Positions 32,423-43,007 of a stretch of 64,000 nt of DNA are shown here, in pieces (position 1 is the stretch's first letter; each line of letters starts with the position of its first letter). The translations under genes and the position numbers were made by a program. Origin of the DNA: Edaphobacter lichenicola. GTDB taxonomy: Bacteria; Acidobacteriota; Terriglobia; Terriglobales; Acidobacteriaceae. Under the pieces are notes generated by a model that saw nothing but the letters and a program-made list of their open reading frames with translations, was not told the origin of the DNA and did no database searches. Location of the stretch: NCBI RefSeq assembly GCF_025264645.1, contig NZ_CP073696.1, positions 5,084,001 through 5,148,000 of the forward strand. Direction: 5' to 3'.

Positions 32423-35400
32423 CTAGTAGGTGACGTGCAAGCCGAGTTGAAGATAGCGCGGGAAGTTGGCTTGAGCAGTGATAGCCCCGAAGTTCGCGCT
32501 GCCAAACGCGGTATTAGGACCGGCAAACAGTGGCGTGTTGAAGGTGTTGAAAGTCTCTGCACGGAACTGAACGTTCACTCGATCACATACAAGAACGCTT
32601 TTGAATAATGAGATGTCCCAGTTTTCATACCCAGGCCCACGCAGAGAGAGCGTGCGCGGCGCATTCCCGAACGTGTAGGCCACTGATGCGGTGAACGCAG
32701 CGGGATTGATGTATCCGTTGAGGCGGTCATACAGACTTCCTTTTGTGCCGAGCGCAACATTGGAAACAAGGTTTGGTCGCTGGAGTCCATTCCCCGCGAT
32801 CGTGCTATTGGGATTGCTGCTCTGACGGATCGAAACAGGGAACCCGCTCTGGAACGTCGGCAGCACATTGAGTTGCCAACCGCTGATGACCTCATCACCC
32901 CAGCGTTTGCCCGTTGAAAGGCTTCCTTTGCCAAAGGGAAGATCGTAAACAAACCCTGCGATAAAACGATATGGTACGTCGGTTACTGAGTGTGCGTACT
33001 CGGCTTCAAGGTCATAGACATTCTGAGGTGCGGAAACGCCGGAACTCTGAAATGCTGTTTGCTGTGGCGAACGAAGAGTCCATGTTGCGCGACCAGGTAA
33101 ACGAACTGACGAAACTGAGACCGTGCCCAGCACGTTTCTCCCCCTGTATAAGAAGAGCGTTATAGTCAGCATGCGCCGAACTAACGAAGAGGTTGACCGA
33201 AGTGAACTGCGGGAATGGGCGCAGTGTCTGCGACCGGGCAACCGTTGGCTGGCCGATGATGCCCGGCCCTCCTACAACGTAGTCTGGGTTTGCAATCTGG
33301 TCTCCGAGAGATGTCCCGAGAGAGAAGTTCGATGGGTTGAGTTGATTGATGTTGACGGGTGTGCTGCTGGTGGGTGATGGATTCAGATTGATGGAACGTG
33401 ATCCGATGTACGTAGCGTGCAGCGCGATCTGGCCAGGTAGTTCCTGCTCAACGCCGAGGGAGAACTGTTGAACCCTGGGGGCGTGATAGTTCTGGTCGTA
33501 GGTGGTGACCGAGTTACCGACACCCGTCAACAGCCCAGCGGAGTTCCCTACAGGCTTTTCAAGACCTGAGGGAAATGGGTTGTCGAGCGAACCGGCAGAT
33601 GTCTGATTGTTGTCGAAGCTTGCAACGTATGAGTTGGCCGCAGTGTAGCCCGGCGCTAGCGTGCCAATCGGATCGTAGCGCAAAGGAGCGTACAAGATAC
33701 CGTATCCGCCGCGGAGTACGGTCTTGGGTTTGAGTTGATAAGAAGCTCCAATGCGCGGAGCAAACTTTGCGAGCGAGAGATCTCCGATGTCGCGCTTGTT
33801 GCCGTTGACCCCGGCGAAAAGAACTCCTCCTGTTACTGACGGGCCGCCTGCGAGCTGCGCAGTTGCGGTACGGTCGAAACCAACGGCAAGCTGATTATGG
33901 TCTTCTTTGAGACCTGTCTCGGCCTCATAGCGTAGGCCGAGGTTCAATGTGAGGCGCGGCGTAACGCGCCAGTCATCCTGAGCAAAGAATGCTGTGTAGT
34001 CAAGATAAGTTTTGAGGAACGTTGTTATGTCGACCTCTCCCGAGATGGGGTACCCAAGAAGCAGGTCGGCGAGGTCGGAGCCGGAACCGTCGTCCGTTGC
34101 GTTGGGACTCGATTGTGTAAATGCGCCCGAAAAAGTGTAAGTGCCTGGAGCATTGCTGAAATCCTCAAAGTCCATACGGATGCGGCGGTACTCTCCGCCA
34201 AACGTTAAGTTATGACGCTTCAGAGTTTTGGCTACTGTGCCGTTCACAATTTGGGACTTCCAGTTGTCGAGTGAATCGGTGTTCTGTCCGAGCTGCGAAA
34301 AGTTGCGGGGGAAGATCGTCGGGAAAAACTTCGCCTGTATCTGCGAAGTATAGGAGGTGGGAAAGCCTAGTGTGCCGGGATCGAATCCCTGACTCACCTC
34401 AGCGATAAGATTCGGAAATCGATTGTTACCATATCGAGCAGTGACGACAGTCGTAGGATTCAGAATCCAGGTGCTGTTGACTTGCACTGCGTCCACCTGC
34501 CGATGGTAGGTGTACGAGTAGCTTCCAGGAAGAGTGCCGAGCGGATTGCCCAGCGGTTGCAGTGCTTCGTAGAAGATGTACGAGCCGCTGATGTTCCACC
34601 AGGGGCGAATCTGCTGGTCGAGCTTGATCGTGACCTCCTGCGCGTGATCTCGTACGTTGTCAGTTCCTGTGAAGTTGTACTGGCCTGTGGGGGTGTTGAG
34701 CTGAGGCAGCGGGTAGTATGAGGCGATATTTTTGCCAACGGTGCTCACTCGGTCACTCGAAAGCTTATTACCCTGAAATGGTGTGCGATGAACCCCCGTC
34801 GCATCGGTGAAGGTCTTTGTCGGATCGTAGATGACGTTAAGTGAACCGTCCGCGTTAAAGCTCTTCGAAAAATCGCCAGTGCGCTCAAGCGCAGTTGGAA
34901 CAGCGAAGCTCTCCGTATACGGAGAAGTTTGAATATAGCCCTCTGCGCCAATCCAAAAAAAAGTCTTATTGCGCCCGTCATACACATGAGGAATGACAAC
35001 CGGGCCACCGAGCGAAGCGCCCCAGTTGTAGTAGGGGCTGTCGGGACGTGGAACTCCCTCGCGATTGGCAAAGAAGTCGTTTGCCAGCCATGAGCCTTGA
35101 CGCGTCTCTCCGAAGATCGAACCGTGAACGGCATTCGAACCTGAACGCAGAAGGGTGTTGAACACGCCGCCCCCCGTTCGTCCCACTTGCGCGTCATAGG
35201 TATTGGCCTGCACCTTTACGTCTTGAATGGACTCGATGGTCGGAATAACAATCGGTCGATTATTGGTGTCGGTGATTGGAACGCCGTCGACAAGATAAAG
35301 GTTCGCGGCGACCGGACCACCGGCAACCGAAGTCGTAGATGTACCATTCTGGTCTGCGAAGCGAATGAACTGCGGATTCCCGGTGTTTACAAAGACGCCG

Positions 35401-35915
35401 GAGAGTTTTGCTGTGATGTAAGGATTGCGCCCGAGGACCGGAACGTCTTCGAGCTGTTGCTGGTCGAAGTTGGTGCTTATGGAAGCCGTCGAAGGATCGA
35501 CAAGCGGCGCATCTGCGGAGACCTGCACAACATTACTGGTGCTGCCAATGGCAAGTTGAATATCGAGCGTCAGGAAGTCCTGTGTGGAAAGAATAATGTG
35601 ACTACGTTCTGCATCACTGAAAGACTTCGCGGAGACCCGCAAAGTATAAGTTGTCGGCGTGAGCGCATTAAAAGCGTAGCCACCAATGCTGTCCGATTGT
35701 GTGTTTCGTGTCTGACGCGTTGCTTCGTCAGTAAGCGTAATCTGAGCACCAGCTATGGCTGCGTTGCTTGAGTCAGTGATGGTGCCACGGATCGCGCCGC
35801 TGTAGCTTTGAGCGAGTAACGCACCGGAAATCGTGAGCAGCAAAACAACGAGAATGTGCCTTATGTCTCTGAAGCTGCGTTTGGGGCGGCTCTTATGGTT
35901 ACGCGTGTCGTTCAT
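32423..35915 (-). pseudogene. Oar-like TonB-type receptor with a frameshift near 33050
   Basis: The 5' part (35915-33012) encodes a signal peptide (HILVVLLLTISGALLAQ), a carboxypeptidase-regulatory domain (YSGAIRGTITDSSNAAIAGA...GGYAFNALTPTTYTLRVS), a plug domain (VLGRNPYITAKLSGVF) and most of a beta-barrel, then goes out of frame after FATANSISEFRRF. The rest of the barrel continues in the -1/+2 frame (QSSGVSAPQNVYDLEAEYAHSV...) to the true C-terminus PRYLQLGLHVTY and a stop at 32423. One extra T in an ATTT run near 33051 accounts for it. Repaired length is about 1160 residues. ATG 35915 (AGGAG upstream) is preferred to the longer frame's start. Its substrate is unknown. It lies 72 bp upstream of the aminotransferase gene and is divergent from the next receptor. 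Confidence 0.87.
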
Positions 35916-36791
35916 GGCTCTCCTGTACGGTGATACCTGCATGCAGAGGGATCGATCCACGGAGGAGACACGTCTACCGAACCCGCGGAAACTAGAGCGC
36001 GGGCCAGAGTCTTGCTAGAGCGAGAAGTGAGGCGGAAAGACTACCGACAACCGTTCAGTGCAGCACCGCTCAACTCAGCAGGACAGGCCCGTGAGGAACG
36101 GCAACAACGAACGATGATTCGGGTAGGCATGTGCAGAGAATAAGTCTTACTCCCTTTCAAGTCAATCGATTTGAAGCCAGGAACACTCCTGAACACAAGT
36201 CGCAGGCTCTCCTTCAAACAATGCAGAGCAAAAGATGTAAAGGAGATTTATTTGGGTGTATCTTCCAGATTCTCCTGGAGTGGATGCGGCCGTGAGGTTG
36301 ATGTTTCGACAGTTAGCTCCAACGCAGTCACCTGTCGCGAAAAGTTGGTTATGTCGTCGTGTCGCCCTTTTCAAACAGTCTTCCTGAAATAAATCATCTC
36401 GAATAGAATTTCCAACTTTCCACCTATTTAGATATGTGATATCTTGCTTTCAATGCGACGACTTTTCCTAGAGCAACCGCTTGAGATGTCCGGCTCATCC
36501 TTATGTGCCGGTACTCGCTGTTGTTGTCGCGCATAACATTCCTGCCTAACTAACTTAACCCTATCGAACCGCATCGTCGCCACTTAACCGAAGTTGTACC
36601 TGGGGCGCGCTCACAGCGTTCGTAAGGCTACGAGGATTCAATCCTCCTCTCTTGGTCCGTTATCTAAAGGACACTACCTAAACGCATCGGGTTCTGCGAA
36701 GTACTTCGTATTCGCAAGAGATCCTCCGACGTTAGCGCGTTATCTCTCGAAGATTTGCATGACCCAAGATTTCATGACAGTGAGGACCTGT
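35916..36791. other. long divergent intergenic region between two receptors
   Basis: About 875 bp between two oppositely directed TonB-type receptor genes. No supported coding frame. AGATAT-GTG-ATATCT (36430-36444) is a perfect 6-bp inverted repeat in an AT-rich patch (36370-36450) and is a candidate regulator site or -10 region. The rest has ordinary composition. Short open frames here lack ribosome sites and family resemblance. Confidence 0.5.
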
Positions 36792-39700
36792 ATGATCCGT
36801 GTCAATTTATCCAGAGCTCTAATCCTGTTAGTGCTATTCGCTTCGTTTACAAAGACTGTCGTCACTCAGACGCTTACGAGCGCTACGATTGTCGGAGCGG
36901 TCACCGACTCCTCGGGAGCTTTTGTTCCTCAAGTAAACGTTCGGATCACACAGACCGGTACCGAGGTAGTCCGTACAACAACGACAGATAGTGCCGGTGA
37001 GTATCGCTTCCCCTTCCTGAAACCTGGCGACTACACCGTCACGGTCGAAGGCGGAGGGTTGAACTCGATACCTATCCATGTGCAGCTTCTCGTCGGCAAA
37101 GAAGAGTCCGTCAATATCACGCTTGCGGTGCAGTCCGTTCAGCAGTCCGTCGATGTAACCACTGCTTCGACCCTCATACAAGCAGAGAATGGGAACCAGG
37201 TCACTTCTTACAGCCAGCAATATATCGAAAACACTCCAGTCAATGGCGGAGACATCACAAACGTCGCATTCACCACGCCAGGGTTGCGTCTCAATGTCGG
37301 CGGTGGAAATGCGAACTTCAATGTGAACGGCCTGCCGTTCAACTCCGTGCTCTTCACGATGAATGGAGCTGACATCGTTGAACCATACAACCTGAATAAC
37401 AAATCAGGCGCCAGTAATAACACGCTTGGAGCGAACGATGTAGCTGAAGCTGCGGTTGTAATCAATGCCTATAGCGCACAGTACGGACGCGAAGCGGGTG
37501 CTCAGGTGAACTACATCAGCAAGTCCGGAACGAACCAATTTCACGGCAATCTGGTCGAAAATTACAACGGTGAATTCCTCAATGCCAATGACTACTTCAA
37601 TAAACTCAACAACACGCCTCGCGCTCGGTCAGTAGCCAACCAATACGCTGCTTCGATCGGCGGCCCAATTCTCAAAGATAAACTCGCGTTCTTCGTGAAC
37701 ACGGAAGGCTTGCGCTACGCCCTGCCGTCGAGCGGTGTTGTCTCACTACCATCTCCGACGCTACAGCAGTACATTCTTAACCACGTACCCGCATCGTCTT
37801 TGCCGATCTATCAGAGTCTATTCAAGCTCTATAACTCGGCCCCGGGCGTCGGACGTGCTGTTCCAGTGACGAATGGGAACCTTCCTCTACAAGACAGCAG
37901 CGGTCACCTTGGCTGCGGCAGGCAGACGTTCACCGGCACATATGTCAACGGGAACTCCGGTCCACAATTCGGTGTAGACACGCCCTGCGCAGTAGCATTC
38001 GGCACAACCGCCTCGAGCATAAATACGGAGTACTTCATCTCAGGTCGCCTCGACTACAGCATCAACGACAAACAGAAGATCTATTTCCGCATCAGTCGCG
38101 ATGCAGGAACACAGGCCAGCTTCACTAGCCCAATCAGTCCTGTCTATAACCGGCAAAGCGTTCAGCCCTGGGTCATTCCGCAATTGAATTACACCTATGC
38201 CATAACGCCCAATCTGGTAAACAATTTCATTCTTAATGGCAACTGGTACTCCGCTATCACGGGACCCGCTGACTTCAAGCTGGCACAGACAGATCTTCCA
38301 ACCGCATTTGGCTTTGCCGACGGAGGCGCCAACGGAAGCAACACGACCAACGGAGGCCCTACGAGCACCACCACCGTAAATAGTTCACCGGGCTTCGCAG
38401 GAATCGGTCCATCTCTTCCAGTTGGGAGACGCGGACAACAACTTGGCATCATCGACGACCTGTCTTGGAGTATCAAGCGTCACACCCTTCAGGCAGGTGT
38501 CAATGATCGCAACAACCGCATCTCAGATTCGAGTATCGCAAGCGGATCAGTTGTGGGCACGTACAACTTCAATGACCTGACCGACTTTGCAACGGGCATA
38601 GTTAACGGTACGAGTAAGGGAAGTGCCTATACACAGTCATTTCCGCTACTTCAAACCGTTCATACTCGTCTCAACTCACTCGGCTTTTATGTGCAGGATG
38701 AGTGGAAGATACGCAGAAACCTGAACCTTACTTATGGAGTTCGCTTTGAGTTGCAGGGGAACCCTTCGTGCAAGGAGAACTGCTTCTCCCGTGCTAACAC
38801 AGCATTCCTCACACCGGGTTATCAGGCTGGTCTCTCGGTTCCATACAACGCAACGCTGCAGACAGGGCTACATAAAGACTTCAAAGACTTCGAAGGAATC
38901 GTGACAGAGCCGAGATTTGCATTTGCCTACTCGCCGCTGGGTGACGGGAAGACAGTTATCCGGGGTGGTGTTGGGCTCTTCGCAAATACGATTCAGGGCA
39001 GTATCACTGCGAGCGTCTTCGGGAATGCTCCAAATAAGTTTTCCCCAACCGTCAGCAGCGGCACCGTCGGTCTCACAAGCACACCGGGCAGCTCTCAAGC
39101 AGCAGCTACGGCCTCCAACCAGGCCTTTCAGGAAGGTTTTTCAGAGGGCTCTACTCTGCCAGAGCTTCGAGCAGCGGTTCCTGCTGGAACAACCTTTGCC
39201 ACGCCTACGCTCTATGTCAATCCCAACCTCTTCCGCACAATTAAGGTTCTCGAGTGGAGTGCGGAGTTAGAGCAGCCATTGTCGGCGCATGATCTAGTCA
39301 GCTTCTCCTATAGCGGCAACCATGGATACGACGAACCGCTCAGCAATGCAGCAGCCAACGCTTACTCATCCAACGCAGCGCTCTATCCGAATGGATTCGG
39401 AGGTCTGCCCACATCTGCACCCGATCCACGCTTCTCGACAGTCACCCAGATATCCAACGCTGGATACTCGAACTACGAGGGCGTTACTGTAACAGAGCGG
39501 CACGCCTTCGCGCATAGCTTTCAGGGTCAGATCGGTTACACCTGGAGCCACGCTTTGCAGTTCGGTACGATCTTCAACCCTCCGCTTTTTAGTCAGGGAG
39601 AGGCATCGCAAAGTGCAGGCTCTTACGGTCCTACAAACTTCGATACACGCCATAATCTGGAAGCAGACCTCGTCTACACCGAGCCCAAGCTGCGAGGAAA

Positions 39701-40265
39701 ACTCTTCAACGCAACCGCAGGCGGCTGGACAGTGGGAGGTAAACTCTATCGCTACAGCGGGCGCCCGTTTTCCGTCACCGACAGCCTGATTCAATCAAGC
39801 CTGGTATCGAGTGGCCAGACGAACAACTTTCCCAGCAGTACTTTGATCCTCGCCGACGCACTAGACAGGAATGCTCTCGGTACGGGTTGCGGTAAATCCG
39901 CAGTCAAGTCAGCTTGCCTCACGACCAGCCAATTCGCATCCGTCGTCACAGCCTCCAATCCAGGCGGGCAGCGCGATTTTGGCAATACTTCTCCGAACAG
40001 CTTTCGAGGGCCGGGATTCTTCTCCATTGCGACACAACTCAGTAAGACGATACCCGTGACGGAGCATACTCACTTCGATCTTGGTGCTGATGCATACAAT
40101 CTGCTGAACCATACGAATCTCGCCGTCCCCAATAGCAACGTAGGAGGAAGTGGATTTGGCCTCATCACCTCTACGGTCAGTTCGCCCACCAGTATCTACG
40201 GAACCGGTCAAGGCGCGATTGTCTCCGGACGCGTGCTTGTCGTCTTTGGAAAGTTCCTGTTCTAG
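36792..40265 (+). CDS. Oar-like TonB-type outer-membrane receptor
   Basis: A 1157-residue outer-membrane protein. Signal peptide (LSRALILLVLFASFTKTVVTQ), a carboxypeptidase-regulatory Ig-like domain at about 30-110 (IVGAVTDSSGAFVPQVNVRITQTGTEVVRTTTTDSAGEYRFPFLKPG), a plug (VNGGDITNVAFTTPGLRLNVGGGN; GAQVNYISKSGTNQFHG) and a large barrel ending in VLVVFGKFLF with a terminal Phe. Such Oar/CarboxypepD_reg receptors are strikingly expanded in Acidobacteria and thought to import large substrates. ATG 36792 with AGGA 6 nt upstream is preferred to a start at 36594. The S9 peptidase 27 bp downstream suggests a shared operon and a peptide-related substrate. Confidence 0.92.
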   Translation: MIRVNLSRALILLVLFASFTKTVVTQTLTSATIVGAVTDSSGAFVPQVNVRITQTGTEVVRTTTTDSAGEYRFPFLKPGDYTVTVEGGGLNSIPIHVQLLVGKEESVNITLAVQSVQQSVDVTTASTLIQAENGNQVTSYSQQYIENTPVNGGDITNVAFTTPGLRLNVGGGNANFNVNGLPFNSVLFTMNGADIVEPYNLNNKSGASNNTLGANDVAEAAVVINAYSAQYGREAGAQVNYISKSGTNQFHGNLVENYNGEFLNANDYFNKLNNTPRARSVANQYAASIGGPILKDKLAFFVNTEGLRYALPSSGVVSLPSPTLQQYILNHVPASSLPIYQSLFKLYNSAPGVGRAVPVTNGNLPLQDSSGHLGCGRQTFTGTYVNGNSGPQFGVDTPCAVAFGTTASSINTEYFISGRLDYSINDKQKIYFRISRDAGTQASFTSPISPVYNRQSVQPWVIPQLNYTYAITPNLVNNFILNGNWYSAITGPADFKLAQTDLPTAFGFADGGANGSNTTNGGPTSTTTVNSSPGFAGIGPSLPVGRRGQQLGIIDDLSWSIKRHTLQAGVNDRNNRISDSSIASGSVVGTYNFNDLTDFATGIVNGTSKGSAYTQSFPLLQTVHTRLNSLGFYVQDEWKIRRNLNLTYGVRFELQGNPSCKENCFSRANTAFLTPGYQAGLSVPYNATLQTGLHKDFKDFEGIVTEPRFAFAYSPLGDGKTVIRGGVGLFANTIQGSITASVFGNAPNKFSPTVSSGTVGLTSTPGSSQAAATASNQAFQEGFSEGSTLPELRAAVPAGTTFATPTLYVNPNLFRTIKVLEWSAELEQPLSAHDLVSFSYSGNHGYDEPLSNAAANAYSSNAALYPNGFGGLPTSAPDPRFSTVTQISNAGYSNYEGVTVTERHAFAHSFQGQIGYTWSHALQFGTIFNPPLFSQGEASQSAGSYGPTNFDTRHNLEADLVYTEPKLRGKLFNATAGGWTVGGKLYRYSGRPFSVTDSLIQSSLVSSGQTNNFPSSTLILADALDRNALGTGCGKSAVKSACLTTSQFASVVTASNPGGQRDFGNTSPNSFRGPGFFSIATQLSKTIPVTEHTHFDLGADAYNLLNHTNLAVPNSNVGGSGFGLITSTVSSPTSIYGTGQGAIVSGRVLVVFGKFLF

Positions 40266-40292
40266 TCACACAACCGGCATTGAAGGGAAACC

Positions 40293-42257
40293 ATGAAGAA
40301 ACTATCGATTGCTTTTTCCATGCTGCTCGTTCCGGGAGTGCTTCTCGCGCAGTCGGAGCGACTTACTATCGACGATCTATTATCCGCAGGGTTAAGGCGG
40401 GGCGGTTCCGAACAACTTTCGCCTGATGGTAAATATTTCGCGAAAGAGGAGAGCGGCCAGATCGCGCTTGTTCCTGTCAATGGCGGACCTGCAAAAGTGA
40501 TTACGTCTTCACCGAAGCCAAAGTCTGAATTGCAATGGTCGCACGACGGCAAACATATCGCTTACATCAGTGAAGGGGACGTATGGACAGTTCCTAGTAA
40601 CGGTGGGGAATCAAAGCGGCTCACGCATGATCCAGCTGGACCAGGCGATCCACGCGGTGCAACCGATCATCATCCACATTGGAACCCAAACGGGCACTGG
40701 ATCCTCTTCGAATCAGGCCGAAAGGGCTTCAACGAACTGTATGTCGTAAGTGAGGACGGCACACAGGAAAAGCTGCTCGCCGCAACCGAGATCTATACCG
40801 GATCAGACGTGATCGCCAACACTGCTGCGGATCACGGTGATGCTGTCTCATCCGACCGCTTCGACCCTCAACCCCTGTGGTCGCCTGATGGCACGCGAAT
40901 CTCTTACACGGAGCGGTCACGCCAGTTCTTCTCCGGCAAGTTGAAGGTTATTCCGTTCGATCAGAAGACCGGTTCCGTTACTGGCGCTGCAATCGACCTC
41001 TACATTGCCAAGAACGATCCGGGTGGTGCCTGGGCGATCAACACCGCCGCATGGTCCCCCGATGGCACCACACTAACCGTAGTCTTGCAGTCCACTGGAT
41101 GGGACAAGCTGTGGCAGATTCCTGCGACGGGCGGAACTCCCAAACAATTGACCAAGGGAACCGGTGAGGACGAAAACCCGGTCTACTCTCCCGACGGACG
41201 ATGGATCGTCTTCAGCTCAAATCGTGATCTAGCAGAAGAGCGTCATCTTTGGGTTGTTCCAGCTACGGGCGGCAAACCACATCGGCTCACATCGCTCGCA
41301 GGAATCGAAACGAATCCGCAGTGGTCTCCCGATAGCGCGTCCATCTATTTCTTCAGAGGCACTTCGCTACGTCCGGGAGAGATCTATGTCGCAGATGCAA
41401 ACGGAAGAGGGAACCCACGTCTACTCGAGCCATCGCAGTCATCGAAGTACGAGGACCTCGGCGTCACTCCTGAAGCAGCTCACTTCAAAGGGAAAGACGG
41501 TCTTCCGCTCGCAGGAATTCTCTACAAGCCCGCCGGCTATCAGCCCGGTAAGCGCTACCCTGCCGTTATCTGGGCTCATGGCGGTCCGGAGGGGCAAGTT
41601 GTCCTCAGCTTGAATCCGTGGTCACTCTTCCTCGCTCAACACGGTTACGTCGTATTAGAACCAAACTTTCGTGGCAGTACAGGTTACGGGGAACGGTTTC
41701 GCAACGCGAATGTGGAAGACTCCGGAGGTGGCGAGATCGACGACATCGGTGCGAGTGTTACGTATCTGGTCGATTCAGGCCTGGCCGATCCAAAGCGAGT
41801 TGCCATCGGAGGCGGAAGTCACGGCGGAACAGTCGTCGCCAACGCAGTAGCCAAGTTGCCTGATACCTTCGCCGCAGGTATCGAGATGTTTGGCGTAGTC
41901 GATCGAGCGCTCTTCCTGCAGTACACCAATCGCAACTCAAAAATTCGTTGGGAGACGAAGATGGGTGGCACGCCCGAGGAGAAGCCTGCGGTGTACCGCA
42001 AAGCCAACGTGCTTCCAGATGTAGAGTCCATTAAAACTCCGCTGCTAATCCTGCACGGCGAGAAGGACCCTCAAGTACCGCCGCAAGAGTCGGCAGAGTT
42101 CGTGGAAGCCCTAAAAAAAGCCGGCAAGACATACCTATATTTCACGTATCCCAACGAAGGCCACGGGTTCCAACAACGCGATCACAGAAAAGACTCCTAC
42201 GAGAGGCAGCTTGCGTTCCTCGATAAGTATTTAAAGGATCAAGCGGCAAGCCAATGA
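40293..42257 (+). CDS. S9-family prolyl oligopeptidase with TolB-like propeller
   Basis: A 654-residue serine peptidase. Signal peptide (MKKLSIAFSMLLVPGVLLAQ), a WD40/TolB-like propeller at about 35-390 (ELQWSHDGKHIAYISEGDVW; NPVYSPDGRWIVFSSNRDL; NPQWSPDSASIYFFRG), then an alpha/beta-hydrolase domain. The catalytic triad is Ser509 in IGGGSHGGT, Asp592 in GEKDPQVPPQ and His624 in NEGHGFQQ. S9 enzymes cleave short peptides, often after Pro or acidic residues, and here are exported. It follows the receptor by 27 bp and precedes a terminator (42303), so the two likely form one operon for peptide capture and breakdown. Confidence 0.94.
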   Translation: MKKLSIAFSMLLVPGVLLAQSERLTIDDLLSAGLRRGGSEQLSPDGKYFAKEESGQIALVPVNGGPAKVITSSPKPKSELQWSHDGKHIAYISEGDVWTVPSNGGESKRLTHDPAGPGDPRGATDHHPHWNPNGHWILFESGRKGFNELYVVSEDGTQEKLLAATEIYTGSDVIANTAADHGDAVSSDRFDPQPLWSPDGTRISYTERSRQFFSGKLKVIPFDQKTGSVTGAAIDLYIAKNDPGGAWAINTAAWSPDGTTLTVVLQSTGWDKLWQIPATGGTPKQLTKGTGEDENPVYSPDGRWIVFSSNRDLAEERHLWVVPATGGKPHRLTSLAGIETNPQWSPDSASIYFFRGTSLRPGEIYVADANGRGNPRLLEPSQSSKYEDLGVTPEAAHFKGKDGLPLAGILYKPAGYQPGKRYPAVIWAHGGPEGQVVLSLNPWSLFLAQHGYVVLEPNFRGSTGYGERFRNANVEDSGGGEIDDIGASVTYLVDSGLADPKRVAIGGGSHGGTVVANAVAKLPDTFAAGIEMFGVVDRALFLQYTNRNSKIRWETKMGGTPEEKPAVYRKANVLPDVESIKTPLLILHGEKDPQVPPQESAEFVEALKKAGKTYLYFTYPNEGHGFQQRDHRKDSYERQLAFLDKYLKDQAASQ

Positions 42258-42302
42258 ACTGAGTCCTTCAAGAAACCACTTCAGAACACTCTTCCCCATC
42301 TG

Positions 42303-42333
42303 AAAAAAACACGCCTTCGCGGCGTGTTTTTTT
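42303..42333. terminator. bidirectional Rho-independent terminator
   Basis: AAAAAAACACGCC-TTCG-GGCGTGTTTTTTT: a stem of ACACGCC/GGCGTGT capped by a stable TTCG tetraloop with A- and T-runs on both sides. It serves the S9 peptidase (plus strand) and the converging MsrB gene (minus strand). Confidence 0.93.
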
Positions 42334-42358
42334 GCGAGTCCAAAACTAGTCAGCGATG

Positions 42359-42979
42359 CTAGGCAAATTTTACGAAGCGCATGGCTGCCGAATTCATACA
42401 GTAACGCAGTCCAGTGGGTGGCGGACCATCGTTGAAGACGTGACCAAGGTGGGCATTGCAATCCCGGCATGAAACCGCCGTACGATCCATACCAAAGGCC
42501 TCGTCATGGATCTCAACGATGTTTTCAGCCGCGATTGGCTGCCAGAAACTTGGCCATCCAGTGCCGGATTCAAACTTGGTGTCAGAACTGAAGACCGCTG
42601 TATCGCAGCAAATACAGCGATACAGGCCGCGGTCATGAAGGTTCCATGTGTTGCCCGTGTAAGCGCGCTCCGTCCCTGCGTGACGAGTCACCTCAAAGGA
42701 GACAGGGCTCAACTGCTGCTTCCACTCCTCTTCCGATTTGATCGTACGGGGAACGGTCACCTTGCCAATTCTTTTGCCTTCCGGCGAGAACTGGACAATC
42801 GTCACAGGGCCGGCGGAGACGTTATTGCCACTCGCTTCTACGGTGCCAGGCGAGCGCCGACGCAGCGACCAGAGAGCGGCTGCTCCACACACTCCCGCTG
42901 CTGATACAACAAAAGTACGACGGCTGACGCGGGTTCGCTCTGCACTCACTTCCAACTGTTCTTGTGAATTTTTATCCAT
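42359..42979 (-). CDS. msrB: Tat-exported peptide-methionine (R)-S-oxide reductase
   Basis: A 206-residue MsrB. A twin-arginine signal (SRRTFVVSAAGVCGAAALW, about residues 18-36) precedes the MsrB domain (about 75-206). Zinc-binding CxxC pairs are in YRCICCD and SCRDCNAHLGHVF; FESGTGWPSFWQP is the family core, and the catalytic Cys is in LRYCMNSAAMRF. It reduces methionine-R-sulfoxide in proteins, here outside the cytoplasm. ATG 42979 (AAGGGG upstream) is preferred to 43015. It lies 28 bp after the DipZ gene, which can deliver reducing equivalents across the membrane, so the pair forms a plausible extracytoplasmic repair system. Confidence 0.95.
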   Translation of the reverse strand: MDKNSQEQLEVSAERTRVSRRTFVVSAAGVCGAAALWSLRRRSPGTVEASGNNVSAGPVTIVQFSPEGKRIGKVTVPRTIKSEEEWKQQLSPVSFEVTRHAGTERAYTGNTWNLHDRGLYRCICCDTAVFSSDTKFESGTGWPSFWQPIAAENIVEIHDEAFGMDRTAVSCRDCNAHLGHVFNDGPPPTGLRYCMNSAAMRFVKFA

Positions 42980-43007
42980 GTGATCCCCTTCTGATAACGA
43001 AATATCT

